From NCBI RefSeq assembly GCF_001444405.1, contig NZ_CP013188.1:930001-994000 (forward strand): a stretch of 64,000 nt of DNA. The letters run 5' to 3'. This stretch comes from Pseudoalteromonas phenolica. GTDB lineage: Bacteria; Pseudomonadota; Gammaproteobacteria; Enterobacterales; Alteromonadaceae. The position numbers and the translations under genes are program-made. Below, piece by piece: positions 1-9,629 of this stretch. How positions within the stretch are numbered: the stretch's first letter is position 1; every line of letters starts with the position of its first letter. The notes under the pieces were generated by a model. It was given only the letters and a program-made list of their open reading frames with translations, searched no databases and had not been told where the DNA came from.

Positions 1-184
1 GCAATATGAGTCTATACCAAGCTGAAGAAGGAGTAATAATTGATGATGAGCTTAGTTTTGTTATGTTTATTTTATCTTCATTTACTATATCAATTAGAGA
101 CTTCGTGAATAGCAAGTTGAATATAAATCCTAACAGGATCACACTGAGAATGAGCAGTCCTTGTAATTTAAGCTTTTTTAACAT
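1..184 (-). CDS. N-terminal part of an unidentified membrane-anchored protein (cut by window edge)
   Basis: An open frame on the minus strand starts at an ATG at 184 and runs off the left edge, showing 61 codons. The product begins MLKKLKLQGLLILSVILLGF, a short basic stretch followed by one strongly hydrophobic segment (about residues 9-27), and continues into a polar region. This looks like a signal anchor of a sensor, chemoreceptor or other inner-membrane protein, but no family can be named from so little. A GGAA stretch about 9 bases before the ATG could serve as ribosome binding site. It is divergent from the glycogen operon. A plus-strand frame over the same bases has less protein-like composition. 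Confidence 0.5.
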   Translation of the reverse strand, partial: MLKKLKLQGLLILSVILLGFIFNLLFTKSLIDIVNEDKINITKLSSSSIITPSSAWYRLIL

Positions 185-570
185 AACAGCTGGTTCCAGC
201 AATTCCCATGCGGAGGTATTATTTCAGACTTTAGTTTTACCATAATTAAGACATTTTTTGAAATTAAGATTTTAAATTTAGCAGTAAACTGAATGGCTAT
301 GAGTAAAAGTTACTTACTTATTAAGAATATTCACTTTACAGTGTTTAAAAGTTAGTCTAATTTTAAATTCTCTCTCACACATTCATACCGCTCAACATTA
401 TGTTGAATTTGTTTAACTTGCGCATTTTTTCTTGCGCTGATGACACTGGAGTTGTCACATAAGATAAACATTCAGTTGATTTAATAGGCAAATAATCTTA
501 AAAGCTGAAATGCAGTTTATTTCAGAAGCAAGAACTTGATGCGTAATTTCTTTAGTAATAAGGCAAGGCA
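185..570. promoter_or_regulatory. Intergenic control region upstream of the glycogen operon
   Basis: This 386-base AT-rich stretch holds no convincing gene and must carry the promoter of the glycogen operon and of the divergent gene. Two inverted repeats stand out: TCAACA-TTA-TGTTGA at 392-406, and TGACA-N7-TGTCA at 441-457. Either could be an operator, but no known maltose or glycogen regulator consensus is recognised. AAGG at 564-567 just before the ATG at 571 is a reasonable ribosome binding site. No clear -35/-10 pair could be assigned. Confidence 0.4.
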
Positions 571-894
571 ATGCTAAATAAACGATTTTTCAAGACAAAA
601 TCAGAAGCTGAAATAACTTTCGAGTGTGGGTTTAAAAATGCGGATAAGATCGAACTGGTTGCAGAGTTCAATGATTGGCAGCCTGTTGAGATGAAGTTCG
701 TAAAATCTCGTCAAGTATTTAAAAGTAAGTTCAGGTTACCTACAAACAAACAATACCAATTCAGATATCTCATAGATGGTGAAGTTTGGGAAAACGATAA
801 TCAAGCTGATGGCTATACAGCTAATGGTTTTGGTTCAGAAAACAGTTTAGTGTCTACCATAAAGGAAGTTGGTATTCAGAATGAGTCCATTTGA
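571..894 (+). CDS. Small stand-alone CBM48 (isoamylase early-set / AMPK-type) glycogen-binding protein
   Basis: A 107-residue cytoplasmic protein made of almost nothing but one early-set carbohydrate-binding domain. The region around residues 27-41 (VAEFNDWQPVEM) and the later YQFRYLIDGEVWEND-type strand with a GSENSLV end match the CBM48 signature seen in AMP-activated kinase beta subunits and at the N-termini of GlgB and GlgX. No catalytic domain follows. It is the first gene of the glycogen operon and overlaps the malQ start by 14 bases. By family it should bind alpha-glucan; what it does with it (scaffold, particle marker, regulator) is inference. Such small E-set proteins are known in marine gammaproteobacteria but poorly characterised. 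Confidence 0.8.
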   Translation: MLNKRFFKTKSEAEITFECGFKNADKIELVAEFNDWQPVEMKFVKSRQVFKSKFRLPTNKQYQFRYLIDGEVWENDNQADGYTANGFGSENSLVSTIKEVGIQNESI

Positions 895-2863
895 GCAGCT
901 TTGTTATTTATATGGAATAGGTTCAGAGTTTACAAAATATACGGGTGAAACGGTTAATTTCTCTTATCAAGTCAGAGAAGCAGCTCTTAAAGCTTGTAAT
1001 GTAGACTTTTATTCAAACGATTCAATTAATGCACTAAATTACGAGCTAGATATCAAACCATGGCATAATTTGGTACCTGCTGTTAGTCTTGTGGACGAAT
1101 CTGAACCATATTTAAAGATTAAGATCAGAGACGGTGAAGATAAAGGGCTTATTTCTCTGGAAGTGCCAGAGATAGATTTCAGAGCTGAGTTATCTTTGGA
1201 AAATGCTGTAATCTGTGGTGATTATGTTGATGCTGATACACGTTACATCGAGCTGAAATTACCAATTTCTAAACACCTACCTGTAGGATACTTCTCAGCA
1301 GAGGTCACTCTGAGAGAGGAAGTGTTTATCACAGAGCTATGGGTGACACCTCAACAAGCAGTTCCTTTTTCAGAAAAAAAGCAATTAGGTATAAGTGTTC
1401 AGCTTTATACTCTTACGTCATCTTCAAATTATGGCTTTGGCGACTTTTCTGATTTACAACAGCTCATTAGAAAAAGTGCCTGTTTTGGTATTGATTTTAT
1501 TTTATTAAATCCTTTACATCTGCTATTTGAAGATCAGCCTCAAAGAGCAAGCCCTTATAGTCCAAGTCATAGAGGATTGATCAATCCACTTTATATTTCT
1601 GTTAATGATTGCTTAGCGCAATCAACTTTTAGTCAATTATTAGATGAACATAAATCGGCTTTATCAATCTTACAGTCTGAGAAGCAGTCTCAATACATTG
1701 ATTACGATCTGGTATCCAGAACAAAATATAAGTTATTGAAGTCGCTTTATCGTCAATTCAAACAAAATGCTAGTTTGAAGTCACAAAGGAGCTTTCGCCG
1801 CTTTTGTCAAACTAAAAGCAATTTACTAAGCGCTTTTGCAGAAGATGAACGGGCAAAATTCTGGCAGTGGCTTGCTCATGAGCAACTAAATCATTGTCAA
1901 AAGCTTTGCTTGTCTCTGGGGATGCAAACTGGTTTGATCAATGATTTAGCGGTCGGTTGTGCAAAAGATGGTCTTGAATTCTTAACAAATGAATCAGTGT
2001 TTGCTCTAAATGCTGAAATAGGTGCTCCACCTGACCCTTGGGCAGAGCAAGGACAGAATTGGGGCTTGCCTGTCATTGATCCCAAAAAAATGGCTGATAA
2101 CAACTTCGCATACTTCAGGCAACTATTTAAAGAGAATATGCAATATTTCGGCGCCTTAAGAATTGATCATGTTATGTCACTCAGGCGTCTTTGGTGGTGT
2201 TTAACAGTTAATCAACAGCAAAATGGTTGCTATGTCTACTATCCATTCGAGCACCTACTGGCTATTTTAAAGATTGAATCTCACTCAAATAATACTTGCT
2301 TGGTTGGGGAGGATTTAGGGGTTGTACCTCCTGAGGTTACTTCCGCATTAGCGTCAAGTGGCATTTTTGGCAACACACTTTTTTACTTTGAAAAAAATCA
2401 TATTGGTGAATTCAAACACGGCAATGATTATAGAGATAATTGTATGCTGATGCTTTCTAACCATGATGTACCACCTTTTGCAGCTTGGTGGTTTGGTGAA
2501 GATATTGATCTAAAGGTCAGTCTTTCACTTTGCTCAGATCATGAGGCAAGCAATTTAAAAGACCAAAGGCAAATTGATAAACAGCGAGTTTTAAATTGGC
2601 TCAATAAGTCTGAACTTACATTAGAAAGTGACGTAAACATATTATTCAATGAGCTAGTAAAGACACTTATACAAACTCCACCAAAGCTTTTTAGTTTGAA
2701 CTTCGATGATTTAGCAAAACAAACTCTGCCCATTAACATTCCAGGTACTGATAGAGAGTACCAAAACTGGCGACGTCGGATTTTGACTACGATAGAAGAT
2801 GTGTTTTCTTCACAGCAGAGTTTACTAAATGATTTAACTGATTTAAGGAAAGATAATGATTGA
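881..2863 (+). CDS. malQ: 4-alpha-glucanotransferase (amylomaltase, GH77)
   Basis: Transfers alpha-1,4-glucan segments between maltodextrins, releasing glucose, in the cytoplasm. The 660-residue length is usual for bacterial MalQ. The GH77 catalytic triad is visible: nucleophile Asp in RIDHVMSLRRLWW (about residue 429), acid/base Glu in VGEDLGVVPPEV (about 477) and the stabilising Asp in SNHDVPPFAAWW (about 529). An in-frame TTG at 869 lies only one base after the AAAGGAAG at 861-868, so the ATG at 881 is preferred. It overlaps the preceding CBM48 gene and is itself overlapped by glgB, indicating translational coupling. Its place in the operon suggests it rebuilds chains from the short dextrins left by GlgP and GlgX. 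Confidence 0.95.
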   Translation: MSPFEQLCYLYGIGSEFTKYTGETVNFSYQVREAALKACNVDFYSNDSINALNYELDIKPWHNLVPAVSLVDESEPYLKIKIRDGEDKGLISLEVPEIDFRAELSLENAVICGDYVDADTRYIELKLPISKHLPVGYFSAEVTLREEVFITELWVTPQQAVPFSEKKQLGISVQLYTLTSSSNYGFGDFSDLQQLIRKSACFGIDFILLNPLHLLFEDQPQRASPYSPSHRGLINPLYISVNDCLAQSTFSQLLDEHKSALSILQSEKQSQYIDYDLVSRTKYKLLKSLYRQFKQNASLKSQRSFRRFCQTKSNLLSAFAEDERAKFWQWLAHEQLNHCQKLCLSLGMQTGLINDLAVGCAKDGLEFLTNESVFALNAEIGAPPDPWAEQGQNWGLPVIDPKKMADNNFAYFRQLFKENMQYFGALRIDHVMSLRRLWWCLTVNQQQNGCYVYYPFEHLLAILKIESHSNNTCLVGEDLGVVPPEVTSALASSGIFGNTLFYFEKNHIGEFKHGNDYRDNCMLMLSNHDVPPFAAWWFGEDIDLKVSLSLCSDHEASNLKDQRQIDKQRVLNWLNKSELTLESDVNILFNELVKTLIQTPPKLFSLNFDDLAKQTLPINIPGTDREYQNWRRRILTTIEDVFSSQQSLLNDLTDLRKDND

Positions 2864-5075
2864 TTCTTTAGCTCGTAAAGGAACTATTTATGACGCGCAA
2901 ATAAATGCACTCCAACAAGGTAAATTTGGTGACCCTTTTTCTTTTTTAGGTTTACATTGTAATTCTGAACAGAAACTTGAAATAAGAGTTTTTATTCAAG
3001 GTGCGTATTCTGTTCAGTTAGTTACCTCTCCAGAAGTTATTGAATTTTCAAATATCAATGATTCAGGGTTATTTATTCTTACTTTGAATAAAATGATTTT
3101 CTCCACGCCTTATAGAATCAAAGCGACTTTTAGTGATGGTTCCGACTATACATATTATGATCCGTATCAGTTTAAATCTTCTTTAAACCAAGATGATATG
3201 TACCTTTTTAATGAGGGAACACTTGAGCATGCTTATCGTTTATTAGGTGCGCATTGTGTTGAACAACAAGGTTTATCAGGTGTTAGGTTTGCTGTTTGGG
3301 CACCAAATGCACAGTCAGTGTCTGTTATCGGTGAGTTTAATCACTGGAATGCTAGTCAGAGCTTCATGCGCAAACACCCTGCAAGTGGCATTTGGGAACT
3401 GTTTTTACCTGAACTTGAAACGGAACAATGTTACAAATACGCTATTACAGATTGTCATGGTAATCAGTTTGAAAAGTCTGATCCATTTGCTTTTAAAACA
3501 CAACAATCTCCTGGGACAGCTTCAGTAATCCAAAGTGGAATTCCCCAAATTTCATTAGATAACCGTCAGGTTAAAAAAAACCTTAATAGGGTTGATGCTG
3601 CAATTAGTATTTATGAAGTTCATTTAGGTTCTTGGAAAAGAAGAGAGGATGAAGGTTCGCGCTACCTTACCTATCGTGAGTTAGCAGATGACCTTGTGGG
3701 TCACGTAAAAGAACTAGGGTTTACTCATATTCAATTAATGCCAATCAGTGAGTACCCTTTTGATGGTTCGTGGGGGTATCAACCAGTCGGTCTATTTTCT
3801 CCTTCAAGCCGTTTTGGTTCGGTTGGTGATTTTGCTTATTTCATTGAGTCATGTAAAAAATCAGGTCTTGGTGTTTTACTCGACTGGGTACCAGGTCATT
3901 TTCCTTCAGATCCTCACGGTTTGCATTGTTTTGATGGTACTCATCTATTTGAGCATGCCGATAAACGTCAGGGGTTCCATCCTGATTGGAATACATACAT
4001 TTATAATTATAGCCGCCCTGAAGTTCAGTCTTATTTACTTTCAAACGCCGTCTATTGGTTGGAGCAATATCAATTAGATGGATTACGCGTCGATGCCGTC
4101 GCCTCAATGTTGTATTTAGATTACAGCAGAGAAGAGAATGAATGGGTTCCTAATCATTTAGGTGGGCGAGAAAACTTTGATGCTATTCATCTATTACAGA
4201 AAGTAAACACTCGAACTTACGCAAGGCAAAACGACATAATGATGGTCGCAGAAGAATCGACAGCTTGGCCTGGTGTCACAAACACTGTTGAGAACAATGG
4301 CCTAGGTTTCGGTTATAAATGGAATATGGGATGGATGAACGATACGCTAAATTATATGAAGCGTGATCCAATTCACAGGCAATATCATCATCATGAAATG
4401 ACTTTTTCAATGGCCTACGCGTATTCAGAAAATTATATTTTGCCTCTCAGCCATGACGAAGTGGTTCATGGAAAAGGCTCTTTGTTATCTAAAATGCCAG
4501 GTGACGATTGGCAGCAATTTGCTAATCTTAGAGCGTATTATGGCTTTATGTATGCTCATCCGGGTAAAAAACTTCTCTTTATGGGGGCTGAACTGGCACC
4601 AAGAAATGAATGGGATCACAATTCAGGGCTAGATTGGCAATTATTAAACTCTGAGTCACACCATGGCATTTTCAAAACGATACAGAAATTAAATCAAATC
4701 TATAAAACATCACCAGCACTTTATGAATTAGATCAAACACCTGATGGCTTTAGGTGGATTGATAGCGATAATAATCAGCAAAGTATTTTCAGTTTTATTC
4801 GTTTCTCAAAAACCAGAAATGAGCATCTCGTTGTAATTTGTCATTTTACTGGACAAGTCCATCACCAGTTTAGAATGGGTGTGCCAGAAAAAGGGGTCTA
4901 CCAAGTCGTTTTGAATACTGATGATAAAAGTTTGTGGGGGAGTGGCGTTAGTGCAGTTGCGCATAGCCAACAGTTAATAGAGACGCAAAACGAAGCGAGT
5001 CATGGATTCGATCAAAGCATTCAAATAACAATTCCACCTCTTTCTACTTTATATTTGAAGTTTGTAACGGGGTGA
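2856..5075 (+). CDS. glgB: 1,4-alpha-glucan branching enzyme GlgB (GH13)
   Basis: Introduces alpha-1,6 branches into glycogen. At 739 residues it is close to the E. coli enzyme and has both N-terminal modules: an N1 domain containing GKFGDPFSFLGLH and a CBM48 with RFAVWAPNAQSVSVIGEFNHWN-type sequence around residues 145-168. The GH13 catalytic residues are present: nucleophile Asp in GLRVDAVAS (residue 413), acid/base Glu in VAEEST (about 466) and Asp in LSHDEVVHGKGSL. The ATG at 2856 follows AAGGAAAG and overlaps the malQ stop by 8 bases. Confidence 0.97.
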   Translation: MIDSLARKGTIYDAQINALQQGKFGDPFSFLGLHCNSEQKLEIRVFIQGAYSVQLVTSPEVIEFSNINDSGLFILTLNKMIFSTPYRIKATFSDGSDYTYYDPYQFKSSLNQDDMYLFNEGTLEHAYRLLGAHCVEQQGLSGVRFAVWAPNAQSVSVIGEFNHWNASQSFMRKHPASGIWELFLPELETEQCYKYAITDCHGNQFEKSDPFAFKTQQSPGTASVIQSGIPQISLDNRQVKKNLNRVDAAISIYEVHLGSWKRREDEGSRYLTYRELADDLVGHVKELGFTHIQLMPISEYPFDGSWGYQPVGLFSPSSRFGSVGDFAYFIESCKKSGLGVLLDWVPGHFPSDPHGLHCFDGTHLFEHADKRQGFHPDWNTYIYNYSRPEVQSYLLSNAVYWLEQYQLDGLRVDAVASMLYLDYSREENEWVPNHLGGRENFDAIHLLQKVNTRTYARQNDIMMVAEESTAWPGVTNTVENNGLGFGYKWNMGWMNDTLNYMKRDPIHRQYHHHEMTFSMAYAYSENYILPLSHDEVVHGKGSLLSKMPGDDWQQFANLRAYYGFMYAHPGKKLLFMGAELAPRNEWDHNSGLDWQLLNSESHHGIFKTIQKLNQIYKTSPALYELDQTPDGFRWIDSDNNQQSIFSFIRFSKTRNEHLVVICHFTGQVHHQFRMGVPEKGVYQVVLNTDDKSLWGSGVSAVAHSQQLIETQNEASHGFDQSIQITIPPLSTLYLKFVTG

Positions 5076-7120
5076 AAATGTTGAACTCGTGTAAAGGAGT
5101 AAGTTCACCCCTAGGCGCCTCCAATTTAGTTAATTCAGTTAATTTTGCCGTTTATGCGCCGCAGGCGAACGATGTTCTACTTTGTATATTCGACGAAACT
5201 GGTTTTGCTGAAATAGAACGTATTTCAATGTTCTTACATGAGGGCGGTGTTTGGTCAGTGAATGTTGAAGGCTTACCAGATTGTTGTATTTATGGTTACA
5301 GGGTCAATGGCAGTTATGACTTAATAACCGGTCAATTGCATAATGAAAATAAGTTGCTCTTAGACCCTTATGCAAAAGACCTCCATGGTCACTTTTACTG
5401 GAGTGAACGACATTTTTGCCATTTACCAGTTGGACATTTCAATGAAGCCGATAATGCGTTTGATATGCCTAAGTCTAAGTTAAGCACTCTAAAAAAATAC
5501 GAGGGCATAAAGCCTAATATTGCTTGGGGTGAAACTGTGATTTATGAGTGTCATGTAAAAGGTGCAACGAAACTAAATGACAAAATACCATCACCATTGC
5601 GAGGTAAATTCCTTGGGCTTGCACATGATGATTTTATTACACATTTAAAAAATATGGGGGTGAATGCAATTGAATTGCTTCCCGTCCATAGCTTTATTAG
5701 TGAGCAATTTTTAACGACCAAAGGTTTACAAAATTATTGGGGGTACAACACACTTAACTTCTTTACTCCGCATAAAGAATACCTTGTTGATGATTGTGTT
5801 GAAGAGTTTCAACAAATGGTTGAAATATTTCATAAAGCGGGAATAGAGGTGATTATTGATGTTGTTTTTAATCATACCGCCGAAGCTGGCTTAGAAGGTC
5901 CAACCTTATCTTTCAAGGGATTAAATAACTCAGGTTATTATAGATTGCTATCAGATAGTTGTGATTACATTAATGATACAGGCTGTGGCAATACGATTAA
6001 TATTGATGACCCCTATACGCTGAAGCTTATATTAGATAGTTTACGCTATTGGGTAGAGTATTATGGTGTTGATGGTTTTAGGTTTGATCTTGCAAGTATT
6101 CTTGGTCGAGGAAAAGATGGTTTTAATGAAAACCACGCTTTTTTCCAAGCAATTCATCAAGATCCTATTTTAAGCCAGTGCAAACTCATTGCTGAGCCCT
6201 GGGATATTGGGCCAGGCGGTTATCAATTAGGCGCATTTCCTTCTCCTTGGCATGAATGGAACGATAAATACAGAGATACAGTTCGTCAGTTTTGGCAAGC
6301 AAAGCAACATGTGTTACCTGATTTGGCAAAACGCATTCATGGTTCGAATGATCTGTTTGAGCATAATTTACGTGGTCCTTTAAATTCAATCAATTTTATT
6401 ACAAGCCACGACGGTTTCACGCTTCGAGATTGGGTGAGTTATGAAGTAAAAAATAACCTTGCCAACGGAGAGAACAACCAAGATGGTCATAATGAAAATC
6501 ACAGCTTTAATTGCGGTATTGAGGGAGAAACTCAGGATGTTGAAGTAAATGCATTGCGATTAAAACAGCAAAAAAATGCACTTATCACGTTATTCATGTC
6601 TTGTGGTGTTCCAATGATTGCTGCAGGTACCGAGCTTTGCCATTCTCAGATAGGAAATAACAACGCCTATTGCCAAGATAATAAAATTAATTGGTTAAAT
6701 TGGGGGAGTCTTGAAAGTACAAAATTAGTTGACTTCATTTCAAAGTTAATTCAATTAAGAAATAAGTTTCAAATTTTCAAACATACATTTTTTATACATC
6801 AAGAAGATCAGGACTTTTCAGTACATTGGCTTGATGAACATGCTCTACCCATGGATGCCATCAAGTGGCATGACCCGACATCTCAATTTCTGATGTGTCG
6901 TTTAGACGATAACAATAAAAATACCTCGTTATTACTTCTCTTGAATGCTAGTGCGCATTCTTTGAATGTCAAATTGCCAGATACAGCTAAAAAGTGGCAT
7001 CTGCAAATGACTTCTGAGCCAGCAACAAAGCTGAACCAAATAGATAAAGTATTAGATGTTTCAGCTCAATCAAGCTGGGTTTTTTCTGCTAATTTTGAAG
7101 GAAATGATTATGAGTCGTAA
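5072..7120 (+). CDS. glgX: Glycogen debranching enzyme GlgX (GH13, isoamylase type)
   Basis: Hydrolyses alpha-1,6 branch stubs left after phosphorolysis. The 682-residue protein has an N-terminal early-set domain, then a GH13 barrel with VDGFRFDLASILGR (nucleophile Asp about residue 339), AEPWDIGPGGYQLG (acid/base Glu) and SHDGFTLRDWVSY, and the GENNQDGHNENHSFNCG insert typical of GlgX. The GTG at 5072 overlaps the glgB stop in a GTGA arrangement; an ATG two codons downstream (5078) is a possible alternative. It has the same strand and codon style as its neighbours. Confidence 0.96.
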   Translation: MKMLNSCKGVSSPLGASNLVNSVNFAVYAPQANDVLLCIFDETGFAEIERISMFLHEGGVWSVNVEGLPDCCIYGYRVNGSYDLITGQLHNENKLLLDPYAKDLHGHFYWSERHFCHLPVGHFNEADNAFDMPKSKLSTLKKYEGIKPNIAWGETVIYECHVKGATKLNDKIPSPLRGKFLGLAHDDFITHLKNMGVNAIELLPVHSFISEQFLTTKGLQNYWGYNTLNFFTPHKEYLVDDCVEEFQQMVEIFHKAGIEVIIDVVFNHTAEAGLEGPTLSFKGLNNSGYYRLLSDSCDYINDTGCGNTINIDDPYTLKLILDSLRYWVEYYGVDGFRFDLASILGRGKDGFNENHAFFQAIHQDPILSQCKLIAEPWDIGPGGYQLGAFPSPWHEWNDKYRDTVRQFWQAKQHVLPDLAKRIHGSNDLFEHNLRGPLNSINFITSHDGFTLRDWVSYEVKNNLANGENNQDGHNENHSFNCGIEGETQDVEVNALRLKQQKNALITLFMSCGVPMIAAGTELCHSQIGNNNAYCQDNKINWLNWGSLESTKLVDFISKLIQLRNKFQIFKHTFFIHQEDQDFSVHWLDEHALPMDAIKWHDPTSQFLMCRLDDNNKNTSLLLLLNASAHSLNVKLPDTAKKWHLQMTSEPATKLNQIDKVLDVSAQSSWVFSANFEGNDYES

Positions 7121-9629
7121 AAATTCAAACGGACAATTGCCTGATACAGCAAAGGTAGAAACCTTATTAGCTAATGTCAGTGAAGATCTAAACAGGCATT
7201 TTTACTACACCCTAGGGCGTGATAAGAATGTCGAGTCACGGCTCTACTTGTATCATGCTTTAGCCTTAACTATTCGTGACCGTCTAGTTGCTAAATGTAG
7301 AAAAACCAACGAGCAAAGAGATAAACAGTCTACAAGAAAGGCTGCTTATATCTCGTTAGAGTTTCTGATGGGTCGTGCACTAGGTAATGCAATACTCAAT
7401 TTAGACCTGGAAGATGATGTAAAAAAAGCGCTTGAGCAATATAGTGCTGAGTTAGAGTGTGTAAGTAGTGCAGAGCATGATGCAGGTTTGGGCAATGGAG
7501 GTTTAGGAAGACTTGCAGCGTGTTTTTTAGATAGTTGTGCCAGTCTGGCACTTCCGGTTGTTGGTTATGGCATTCGTTATGAATATGGCATGTTCAATCA
7601 ATCTATTGAAAACGGTTATCAAGTTGAACATCCGGACAATTGGCTACGAGAAGGGCATCCCTGGGAGCTAAGCGCACCTGAACAGTCAAAGAGAGTTAAG
7701 TTCTTTGGGCATGTTGAGTCATATGTCGATAAGCATGGTAGGACACATAGAGCTTGGGTTAATACACAGGATGTACTTGCTGTTCCTTATGATGTGCCTA
7801 TTCCTGGTTATAAAAATGACATTGTCAATACATTGAGACTTTGGAAAGCCGAAGCAACAGATGAATTCAATTTAAGAGAATTCAATGAAGGCAGCTATTC
7901 AGATGCAGTTGCGCAAAAGAACTTGGCAGAACAAATTTCAATGGTGCTTTATCCAAATGACAGTAGTGAAAATGGTAAAGAGTTAAGACTTCGACAACAG
8001 TATTTTTTAACTAGTTCGAGTTTACAGGACATTATCGACGATTGGGTTACAGAGAATGATGAAAACTTTGATGATTTTGCCAAATTTCATGTATTTCAGT
8101 TAAACGACACCCATCCCAGTATTGCTGTAGCAGAACTTATGCGCTTGCTCATTGATGAGTATGAAATCGAGTGGGATAAAGCATGGGAAATCACCTCAAG
8201 TACTATGGCATACACGAATCATACATTATTACCGGAAGCTTTAGAGCGCTGGTCTGTCCCTTTATTTGAAAGACTTTTACCTCGCTTACTAGAAATTATT
8301 TACGAAATTAATGCTCGTTTCTTAGCGCAGGTTGCCATACATTGGCCTGGAGATGTTGCAAAACAAAGAGAGCTTTCTTTAATTGAAGAAGGAGATGTGC
8401 CACAAATTCGTATGGCATATTTGGCAATCGTCGGAAGTTTCTCCGTTAATGGTGTTGCTGCGCTTCATACAGAATTATTGAAAAGTGGTCTATTCAACAC
8501 TTTCTATCAGCTTTGGCCTGAGAAATTTAATAACAAAACCAATGGTGTAACCCCTCGTAGATGGCTTGCGCATTGCAATCCTGATTTAAAATCATTAATC
8601 ACTGATTATATTGGAGATGAATGGATTGCTGATTTTAGCAAAATTAAAGATTTGCGTCGCTACTACGATGATAAGCAGTTTCAAACTAAGTGGTTTGAAG
8701 TTAAGAAAGCGAACAAAGACAAGCTAGTTGCTTTAGTCAAAACACAATGTGGTGTTGAGTTTGATTCCGATATGATGTTCGACGTGCAAGTGAAACGTAT
8801 TCATGAGTATAAACGTCAATTATTGAACATCCTTCATGTCATTCATTTATACATTCAGATTTGCAAAGGTGAAACAAAAAATCTAACACCACGATGTGTA
8901 TTGATCGGTGGAAAAGCGGCTCCTGGTTACTATATGGCTAAGCAAATCATTAAGTTGATAAACAATGTTGCAGAAGTCATCAATAAAGATGAAAGGGCTA
9001 AACCTTACTTAAGAGTCGCATTTATTCCTAACTACAATGTTACAGCGATGGAGACTATATGCCCTGCAACCGATTTATCAGAGCAGATCTCAACGGCAGG
9101 TAAAGAGGCCTCAGGAACCGGCAACATGAAATTTATGATGAACGGTGCAATTACAATCGGAACTCTTGATGGTGCAAACATTGAAATTTTAGAAAATGTT
9201 GGTTCAGATAACTTCTTTTTGTTTGGTGCAAAAGCGGAAGAAACCAGTGCAATCAAGTCTAGTTATAACCCTCAGAAGGTTATTCAAGACAGTGAACATT
9301 TGAGCGCTGTATTTAAATTGCTAGAAAGTGGGCACTTTAATTTATTCGAGCCTAACATCTTTGACGACATCATTAATGCCGTTAAATGCCCAAGCGACCC
9401 TTGGTTAACAGCTCATGACTTCGATAGTTACTGTGAAGCTCAAAGTAATGCGGCTAGAGCATATCAAGACAAAACTCATTGGACACAAATGAGTATCTTA
9501 AACACCGCTGCAAGCGGAAAGTTTTCAAGTGACAGAACTATTTCACAATATAGTGAAGAGATTTGGCAGATAGAGCCAGATCTTAAACAGATTAAAGACA
9601 AGGAACAAATGGAGAAGCAACATGCCTAG
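7110..9629 (+). CDS. glgP: Glycogen/maltodextrin phosphorylase
   Basis: Pyridoxal-phosphate enzyme that releases glucose-1-phosphate from alpha-1,4-glucan ends. The 839-residue protein shows EHDAGLGNGGLGRLAACFLDS near the N-terminus, QLNDTHPSIAVAELMR in the middle and the PLP-lysine motif EASGTGNMKFMMNGA (Lys about residue 674). The open frame reaches back to 7056, but the ATG at 7110 sits 7 bases after AAGGA, and the upstream residues do not resemble the family, so 7110 is preferred. It overlaps the end of glgX by 11 bases and is overlapped by glgC. MalP versus GlgP substrate preference cannot be read from sequence; operon context favours GlgP. Confidence 0.95.
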   Translation: MSRKNSNGQLPDTAKVETLLANVSEDLNRHFYYTLGRDKNVESRLYLYHALALTIRDRLVAKCRKTNEQRDKQSTRKAAYISLEFLMGRALGNAILNLDLEDDVKKALEQYSAELECVSSAEHDAGLGNGGLGRLAACFLDSCASLALPVVGYGIRYEYGMFNQSIENGYQVEHPDNWLREGHPWELSAPEQSKRVKFFGHVESYVDKHGRTHRAWVNTQDVLAVPYDVPIPGYKNDIVNTLRLWKAEATDEFNLREFNEGSYSDAVAQKNLAEQISMVLYPNDSSENGKELRLRQQYFLTSSSLQDIIDDWVTENDENFDDFAKFHVFQLNDTHPSIAVAELMRLLIDEYEIEWDKAWEITSSTMAYTNHTLLPEALERWSVPLFERLLPRLLEIIYEINARFLAQVAIHWPGDVAKQRELSLIEEGDVPQIRMAYLAIVGSFSVNGVAALHTELLKSGLFNTFYQLWPEKFNNKTNGVTPRRWLAHCNPDLKSLITDYIGDEWIADFSKIKDLRRYYDDKQFQTKWFEVKKANKDKLVALVKTQCGVEFDSDMMFDVQVKRIHEYKRQLLNILHVIHLYIQICKGETKNLTPRCVLIGGKAAPGYYMAKQIIKLINNVAEVINKDERAKPYLRVAFIPNYNVTAMETICPATDLSEQISTAGKEASGTGNMKFMMNGAITIGTLDGANIEILENVGSDNFFLFGAKAEETSAIKSSYNPQKVIQDSEHLSAVFKLLESGHFNLFEPNIFDDIINAVKCPSDPWLTAHDFDSYCEAQSNAARAYQDKTHWTQMSILNTAASGKFSSDRTISQYSEEIWQIEPDLKQIKDKEQMEKQHA

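Noticed and set aside
6..245. 79-codon plus-strand frame at the left edge
   Set aside because: The opposite strand gives a membrane-anchor N-terminus; this frame lacks a binding site and protein-like pattern.
3247..4107. Several 88-109-codon frames inside glgB
   Set aside because: Shadows of glgB in other frames on either strand, no independent signals.
7056..7109. Longer N-terminus for glgP
   Set aside because: Extra residues overlap glgX, do not resemble the family, and the ATG at 7110 has the proper binding site.
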